35,382 bases of DNA from Bacteroidales bacterium (GTDB lineage Bacteria > Bacteroidota > Bacteroidia > Bacteroidales > UBA12481), in NCBI GenBank assembly GCA_023145515.1, contig JAGLDP010000115.1, positions 1 through 35,382 on the forward strand, given 5' to 3'. Both the position numbers and the translations under genes were made by a program. Below, piece after piece: positions 29,887 to 35,382 of this stretch (positions within the stretch are counted from its first letter, which is position 1; each line of letters begins with the position of its first letter). The notes under the pieces were generated by a model. The model saw only the letters and a program-made list of their open reading frames with translations, had not been told where the DNA came from and ran no database searches.

Positions 29887-30846
29887 TTGAAACTGTCAAG
29901 CCGTATACAAACGAGCATCAAGCTGATAATAACTCTATTGGCCTTTGGTTTCATTGCTTGGAAATTGATACAGTTTGACAACCTCACACAAGCATGGGAA
30001 TTGTTTTCTCAACAACTCAAAAGCTCGCCTTTTGTTTGGATGATTGCTGCCTTTACCGGAATGCTTTTGAATTTTTTTCTTGAAATTACTAAATGGAGAT
30101 TACTAATTAATAAAACGTATCCACTAAGCTTCCAGATGGCAACAAGAGCCGTGCTTTCAGGTTTAACCATGGCCATGCTAACGCCTAACCGAATTGGTGA
30201 AATTTTCTCAAGAGTTTTTGTTCTGCCTCAAAATAAGAGAACCGAAGGCATCGGTTATTCAGGCATAAACAGTCTGGCATTGATGGTTATTGTTCAACTA
30301 TTTGGACTGATAGGGATGGGCATGTTACTTTTGCACTTACCTTATAGCGACAATACAACTCATCCCCTCACTTATTGGGTGATATCAGTTTCTATTGTAA
30401 TCAGCATTTTTCTTGTCCTGCTTTTCATGAATCTGAACTGGATTAATAAATTTATTCATTTCATCAGATTGGATAAAAAATTACCCGGATTAAGCCTGGC
30501 ATTCAAGAGCCTTAACAAACGAGACAAATGGCTAGCTCTCGGTTTATCCACAGCAAAATATTTCACATTCAGTCTGCAATTCTACTTACTTTTAAGGTAC
30601 TTCGGAGTGGATGTAGCTATAGAAATAGGACTCCCATCCATAATGACAATCTTTTTACTTATGAATTTTCTGCCGGTAATTGCTATCGGGGAAGCAGGAG
30701 TAAGGGGATCAGTTACCTTGTTGATACTGGGACTTTTTTCGGATGCTGATTTAGGTATCCTGGCAGCTTCATTTGTTTTATGGATGCTCAACGTTGCGTT
30801 ACCAGCTTTGACTGGTAGTTTTCTTATGCGTAACATCAAATTTTAA
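29887..30846 (+). CDS. lysylphosphatidylglycerol synthase TM-region / UPF0104-like membrane protein
   Basis: Polytopic protein; GLTMAMLTPNRIGEIFSRVFVL and GEAGVRGSVTLLILG typical of the family. Start proposed at TTG 29887 (KLSSRIQTSIK). Confidence 0.72.
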   Translation: MKLSSRIQTSIKLIITLLAFGFIAWKLIQFDNLTQAWELFSQQLKSSPFVWMIAAFTGMLLNFFLEITKWRLLINKTYPLSFQMATRAVLSGLTMAMLTPNRIGEIFSRVFVLPQNKRTEGIGYSGINSLALMVIVQLFGLIGMGMLLLHLPYSDNTTHPLTYWVISVSIVISIFLVLLFMNLNWINKFIHFIRLDKKLPGLSLAFKSLNKRDKWLALGLSTAKYFTFSLQFYLLLRYFGVDVAIEIGLPSIMTIFLLMNFLPVIAIGEAGVRGSVTLLILGLFSDADLGILAASFVLWMLNVALPALTGSFLMRNIKF

Positions 30847-30879
30847 TGTGTTATTTTTGAGTCAACGATTTTATTATTT

Positions 30880-31356
30880 ATGGATATTTTTCTGATTATA
30901 CTGGGTGGATTTTTTATACTTATTGGACTAGCGGGATGTATTGTGCCGATAGTACCCGGTCCTCCGTTAAGTTATTTTGGAATACTGCTTCTTCATTGGA
31001 CTGAGAAAGTTCAATTTGACCAGAAGTTCCTGATCACTTGGGCTCTGCTAGCTACTGGCGTAACTCTGGTGGATTTCATGGTTCCAATCTGGGGAACTAA
31101 AAAATTCGGAGGAACAAAAAGAGGCACCTGGGGTGCTACAATTGGTCTTATACTGGGTCTATTTTTCTTTCCTCCAATAGGGATAATTCTTGGGCCATTT
31201 ATCGGTGCGGTTGCCGGAGAGCTCACACACTCAGAGGATCTCAAGAAGGCTATCAGGTCAGGCATGGGATCTCTTCTGGGGTTCTTGCTTGGAACAGGTC
31301 TTAAATTTGCAGTTTCTGGTTTTCTGATATATTATTTTTTTAAGGAAGCTTTCTAA
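30880..31356 (+). CDS. DUF456-family membrane protein
   Basis: LIGLAGCIVPIVPGPPLSYFGILLLHW; GTKKFGGTKRGTWGATIGLILGLFFFPPIGIILGPFIGAVAGE. Confidence 0.85.
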   Translation: MDIFLIILGGFFILIGLAGCIVPIVPGPPLSYFGILLLHWTEKVQFDQKFLITWALLATGVTLVDFMVPIWGTKKFGGTKRGTWGATIGLILGLFFFPPIGIILGPFIGAVAGELTHSEDLKKAIRSGMGSLLGFLLGTGLKFAVSGFLIYYFFKEAF

Positions 31357-32489
31357 TGACACCTTTCTTTCTGACATCTGCTATTTCTATAATTACTATT
31401 TATGGAATCCTAATGTGTAGTATTTGGTGGGGTTGGCAAATACTTCGAAAAAAAACTAACTCAAAAGCACAGTTCTACCCATCGGTGTCTGTCATTGTAC
31501 CATATCGCAACGAAAGAGAAAACATCCCTGACTTAATACTGAATCTTAGTAAGCAGGATTATCCATCCAAACTGCTTGAATATATTTTCATTGATGATCA
31601 TTCGTCAGATAATGGGTTTGATATTGCAGTGGAAAATTCTACGATACTTCAATGCAAGGTTCTCAACCTTCAAAACCCTACAGATATAGCTGGTAAAAAG
31701 GCTACTCTCAGGCGTGCCTCACATTATTGCACAGGTGACATTATACTGTTGACTGATGCTGATTGCCAATTTGAACCTGAATGGATTTCAAGTATGGTAA
31801 GTTCTTTTTCAAACCCTGGCATTGAAATGGTTCAAGGACCAGTATTAATCCATCCGGCTCAATCATTAGCTGGAAACCTTCAGCAAATTGAATTTATGAG
31901 TCTGATGATGTCAGCAGCTGGCTCAGCAGGAATACACCATCCTATCTTAGCAAGTGGAGCTAATCTGGCAGTCAGACACTCGTCTTATCTGGAAGGAAGC
32001 AAGGAACTCAAAGACCATATCAATACTGGAGATGATATGTTTCTACTCGAATTTCTCAAGAGGAAAAATAAGAAATCGATATCCTACCAGGCCAGTCAGT
32101 CGGCAATAGCCAGAACCACAGCAGTTAACACATTCACACAATTATGGAATCAAAGAAAACGATGGACTTCTAAATCGACAAATTACCATGATGCAGAAAT
32201 TTTTGGCGTGGCAATTCTGGTCTTATTATTGAACCTAACGATGGTTAGTAGTCTGATTACAGGCATATTCAATCATGACTGGATACTTCTTACTGCTGTA
32301 CTCTGGGGCACAAAAACACTGATTGAGTTACCTCTGATGATCTCGGGATGCCGATTCTATTCAATTTCGAATAAACTGGTTTGGTTTTTCCTAACTCAGT
32401 TGATATACCCCTTTTATGTTGTTTTTATAGTTGCAGCCGGTGTATTTGGCAGCTTCAGCTGGAAGAACAGAAAAAAAGAGTCATTATAA
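31356..32489 (+). CDS. family 2 glycosyltransferase, membrane-associated
   Basis: SVIVPYRNERENIPDLI, FIDDHSSDNG, LLTDADCQF, QRKRWTSK; C-terminal TM segments. Confidence 0.9.
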   Translation: MTPFFLTSAISIITIYGILMCSIWWGWQILRKKTNSKAQFYPSVSVIVPYRNERENIPDLILNLSKQDYPSKLLEYIFIDDHSSDNGFDIAVENSTILQCKVLNLQNPTDIAGKKATLRRASHYCTGDIILLTDADCQFEPEWISSMVSSFSNPGIEMVQGPVLIHPAQSLAGNLQQIEFMSLMMSAAGSAGIHHPILASGANLAVRHSSYLEGSKELKDHINTGDDMFLLEFLKRKNKKSISYQASQSAIARTTAVNTFTQLWNQRKRWTSKSTNYHDAEIFGVAILVLLLNLTMVSSLITGIFNHDWILLTAVLWGTKTLIELPLMISGCRFYSISNKLVWFFLTQLIYPFYVVFIVAAGVFGSFSWKNRKKESL

Positions 32490-33308
32490 ATCTCGTTTCA
32501 GCATAATCCATCTCGCAAGAAAAAAGAAAAACAGAGAATAGGCAATAGCAAGGAATATGTTAAGATAAAGCGGCAGCGAATCGCCAAAACCATTTATCTC
32601 GGCATTCGACTTTATGAATTCAATCAATCCATTTTCAGGAATTGGTGTCATCTTAGTTGTTACTTTAACGGGGAAGAATAGTCCTAACTTTACCCATACA
32701 TATTTTTTCACAATCAGTCGAATAATTGGCTCAAGTATTAACGAATACATCAAAAGCACAACCATAGACAGAGTTTTATTCCTAAGCCAGATAGTAAGGA
32801 ATAATGCCATAATCATATAGGCTACTGCCTGAATAAAATAAATGCCCAGAATAGAAATGCTGGAAATTGTATCATGAAATGTGTATCCAGTAGAGTATAT
32901 TAATCCGAATATCCATCCCAAAATAAAGATCAGGATTGTATTTGCCAAAGCAATCACTCCGATTACCATCAGCTTTCCAAACAATAACTCATCTCGCGTC
33001 ATTCCATCAATCACATGCTGCCTGAATGTTCTGTATGAGAATTCATTTCCTATTAGAAAAATGACAATAATGGCCAGGAACATATTTGATTTTCCAGCCA
33101 AATAGGCATAGGTGTCCCATATTACAGGAAAGGTATAGAACGACTTAATATCAAGCATGTCAGTTTCTGCCGACATATTTGTTTTGAGCTGAATTAGTGG
33201 GAGGATTATTATGGAAATGAGGAAAGAAATCACGTAAATAATTCCTAAAATTTTAAAAACATTATAGTTCCATGTTTTCCCCCATTCAATTCTAAACAAG
33301 CGCTTCAT
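32484..33308 (-). CDS. ABC-2 type transporter permease
   Basis: Six hydrophobic segments; FRQHVIDGMTRDELLFGKL motif; immediately downstream of the ABC ATPase. Confidence 0.85.
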   Translation of the reverse strand: MKRLFRIEWGKTWNYNVFKILGIIYVISFLISIIILPLIQLKTNMSAETDMLDIKSFYTFPVIWDTYAYLAGKSNMFLAIIVIFLIGNEFSYRTFRQHVIDGMTRDELLFGKLMVIGVIALANTILIFILGWIFGLIYSTGYTFHDTISSISILGIYFIQAVAYMIMALFLTIWLRNKTLSMVVLLMYSLILEPIIRLIVKKYVWVKLGLFFPVKVTTKMTPIPENGLIEFIKSNAEINGFGDSLPLYLNIFLAIAYSLFFFFLARWIMLKRDL

Positions 33309-34216
33309 CTCTGGCCTCCTTCCATATCATCTTGCTTTACTAATTCAAGAAACTGCTCTTCAAGGCTCTGTTTATGAATCTCCATTTGGTTAAGAGCAAT
33401 ACCCTTCTCTACCAGAATCTTATTAAGATCTCCAGGAGAAACGTTCTCCTTCAGAACGACCTTGAATCGGACTCCTTCTTTTTCCATACTAGTAATACCC
33501 TCATATGTTTTCAAAAACTGATGCAGTTCATTAGTTGAATCAGATGAAAGGATCATCATCACATCAGTTTTAAGGAGACTTCCTACTTCACTAGTAGTTA
33601 TTAGCCCTCCCTTTCTAAGAATTGCCACATGAGAGCAAACTTTCTCAACCTCAACCAGAATATGACTGGCCATAATGATAGTCTTACCCTTCTCAGCTTC
33701 TTGTCTTATAATCTCACGAACCTCTGCAATGCCCTCAGGATCAAGTCCATTTGCCGGCTCATCCAGAACCAGAACTTCAGGATCGCCCAAAAGAACGGAA
33801 GCCAGTGCCAGGCGTTGTTTCATTCCTAAAGAAAGGGTTTGAAATTTACTTCTTTGTCGCTCAAGTAATCCAACCACTTTAAGAACTCTAAAAACCTCAG
33901 CCTCTGGAATACGTTTAATGTGGCTGATTATTTTAAGATTTTCAATCAGGTTTAGATATGGATAGAAATTAGGTGATTCCAGCATAGAACCAATCTTTTG
34001 CTGATTAACAGGATTGGGTGACTGACCAAACCAGCTGTAACTACCTTTATCCATACTAACAACTCCAAGTATCATTGCCAGGGTTGTTGTTTTTCCGCTT
34101 CCGTTGGGACCCAGTATACCAAATACCTGTCCTTTCTTTATTTCAAGATGAAGATCTTTTACAGCATGAACCGGACCATATGATTTATCCAATCCACTAA
34201 TTTTTAAAATGGTCAA
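33305..34216 (-). CDS. ABC transporter ATP-binding protein
   Basis: GILGPNGSGKTTTLAMILG, LSLGMKQRLALASVLLGDPEVLVLDEPANGLDPEG. TTG start, with an in-frame TAA just upstream. Confidence 0.93.
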   Translation of the reverse strand: MTILKISGLDKSYGPVHAVKDLHLEIKKGQVFGILGPNGSGKTTTLAMILGVVSMDKGSYSWFGQSPNPVNQQKIGSMLESPNFYPYLNLIENLKIISHIKRIPEAEVFRVLKVVGLLERQRSKFQTLSLGMKQRLALASVLLGDPEVLVLDEPANGLDPEGIAEVREIIRQEAEKGKTIIMASHILVEVEKVCSHVAILRKGGLITTSEVGSLLKTDVMMILSSDSTNELHQFLKTYEGITSMEKEGVRFKVVLKENVSPGDLNKILVEKGIALNQMEIHKQSLEEQFLELVKQDDMEGGQR

Positions 34217-34267
34217 AATAATTCTCCTTTTAGATTAACTAAGGTGCCTAAGAAAATACAAATAAAA

Positions 34268-35382
34268 CTAATTACCTAATTCAGAAATGAATTTGATCCT
34301 GACAAAGCGGACATCCTCCTCGGAATACTCATCTTCTCCCAGTTCCTCCATGGCGGCTATGATGGACTCATCTTCAGCATCTTCCTTGAAATACAAGAAT
34401 ATATCCTCTTGATGAGAGGTATCCAGAATCTGATCTATATGATACCCTATACTTATTCGCGTTCCGCTATTTACAATAGATTCGAGTTCTGTCAGCATTT
34501 CTCCCATTGTGATCCCCTTTGATTGAGCAACCACGTCTAGTGGGATTTTGCGATCAATACTCTGAATGATAGATACTTTTAAACCTGATTTATTGACAAC
34601 CGATTTAACAATCATATCTTGGGGCCGTTCAATATCATTCTCCTCAACATACGTTTTAATCAAAGCGATAAACTCTTTTCCGTATCTGCTGGCCTTGCCA
34701 GAACTAACGCCAGTCATTCGAGCCAATTCATCTGCATTAATCGGATAGTTAGTTGACATATCTTCCAGAGATGGATCTTGAAAAATGATGAAAGGAGGTA
34801 GATTCAACTTCTTAGCAATTGATTTGCGGAGATCTTTCAGCATATTGAAAAGCATAGAGTCTAAAGATGCACCCCCCCCACCCCTAACAATAGTATCATC
34901 ATCACCCACATCATAATCATGATTTTCTGTCATGATAAAAGATTGTGGATTATTCAAGAAATCGCGTCCTTTTTGAGTCATCTTCAAAACGCCATAATTC
35001 TCAATTTCTTTTGACACCATGCGGGCTATCAGTGCCTGGCGAAGAACTGCAAGCCAGAATTTCTCATCCTTATCCTTCCCTTTCCCAAAAATGGGTAAAT
35101 CATTATGTTTATATGATTTAACAGCAGAATTCACATTTCCAATCAGTACATCTGCAACATGTTCTGGTTTAACTTTTTCTTTTGTATCATGAATCGCTTG
35201 AAATGCCAGCGTTAAGTACTCTTTTCCTTCAAATTTAGGTTTTGGATTATTACAATTATCGCAATTCTCACAATTCTCTTGCAAATATATTTCCCCAAAA
35301 TAATGCAAGAGGTGTCTTCTTCTACATACGGATGACTCTGAATAAGATACTGTATCGAATAGTAATTGTCGTCCTATCTCCT
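34268..35382 (-). CDS. recQ: ATP-dependent DNA helicase RecQ, C-terminal part (5' end beyond the window)
   Basis: The frame continues past the listed ORF start to the window edge (SSVCRRRHLLHYFGEIYLQENCENCDNC, Zn-binding Cys set), then RQC, an HRDC domain (LRKSIAKKLNLPPFIIFQDPSLEDMS) and an HTH-like tail. Confidence 0.88.
   Translation of the reverse strand, partial: EIGRQLLFDTVSYSESSVCRRRHLLHYFGEIYLQENCENCDNCNNPKPKFEGKEYLTLAFQAIHDTKEKVKPEHVADVLIGNVNSAVKSYKHNDLPIFGKGKDKDEKFWLAVLRQALIARMVSKEIENYGVLKMTQKGRDFLNNPQSFIMTENHDYDVGDDDTIVRGGGGASLDSMLFNMLKDLRKSIAKKLNLPPFIIFQDPSLEDMSTNYPINADELARMTGVSSGKASRYGKEFIALIKTYVEENDIERPQDMIVKSVVNKSGLKVSIIQSIDRKIPLDVVAQSKGITMGEMLTELESIVNSGTRISIGYHIDQILDTSHQEDIFLYFKEDAEDESIIAAMEELGEDEYSEEDVRFVRIKFISELGN

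Noticed and set aside
1-35382. Defence system, CRISPR array, prophage, toxin-antitoxin or retron
   Set aside because: No direct-repeat array, cas, reverse transcriptase, restriction, integrase or toxin signatures seen; RecQ and RecJ look like housekeeping copies.
1-35382. tRNA or rRNA genes
   Set aside because: No convincing tRNA T-arm/acceptor patterns or rRNA segments noticed by eye; a tRNAscan-SE/Infernal run would be decisive.

Overview
This 35.4 kb window has the gene content of a Bacteroidetes (Bacteroidales/Marinilabiliales-like) chromosome, and most of it is core housekeeping. In order it carries: a YD-repeat-like protein truncated at the left edge, parE-parC-aroK, a family I pyrophosphatase, a LysM lytic transglycosylase, a DUF5683-like protein, parB-parA, recJ, a divergent lysS-pgi-EamA run, an AlgI/AlgX-type O-acetylation pair, a COG2403-like P-loop GTPase, the rod-shape cluster rodA-mrdA-mreD-mreC-mreB, purH, mgtE, rsmA, a flippase-like membrane protein, a DUF456 protein, a family 2 glycosyltransferase, an ABC-2 exporter pair, and recQ truncated at the right edge. 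I saw no tRNA, rRNA, CRISPR array, transposase or prophage, and no convincing undescribed multi-gene system. The observations most worth a second look are the COG2403-like GTPase, which appears to have its own promoter and terminator; the interleaved back-to-back recJ/lysS promoters; strong Shine-Dalgarno motifs before mreB and the ABC pair in a lineage that normally lacks them; a perfect 14-bp palindrome upstream of mgtE; and several start-codon corrections implied by -7 elements. All calls come from reading the sequence and translations; no database search was run.
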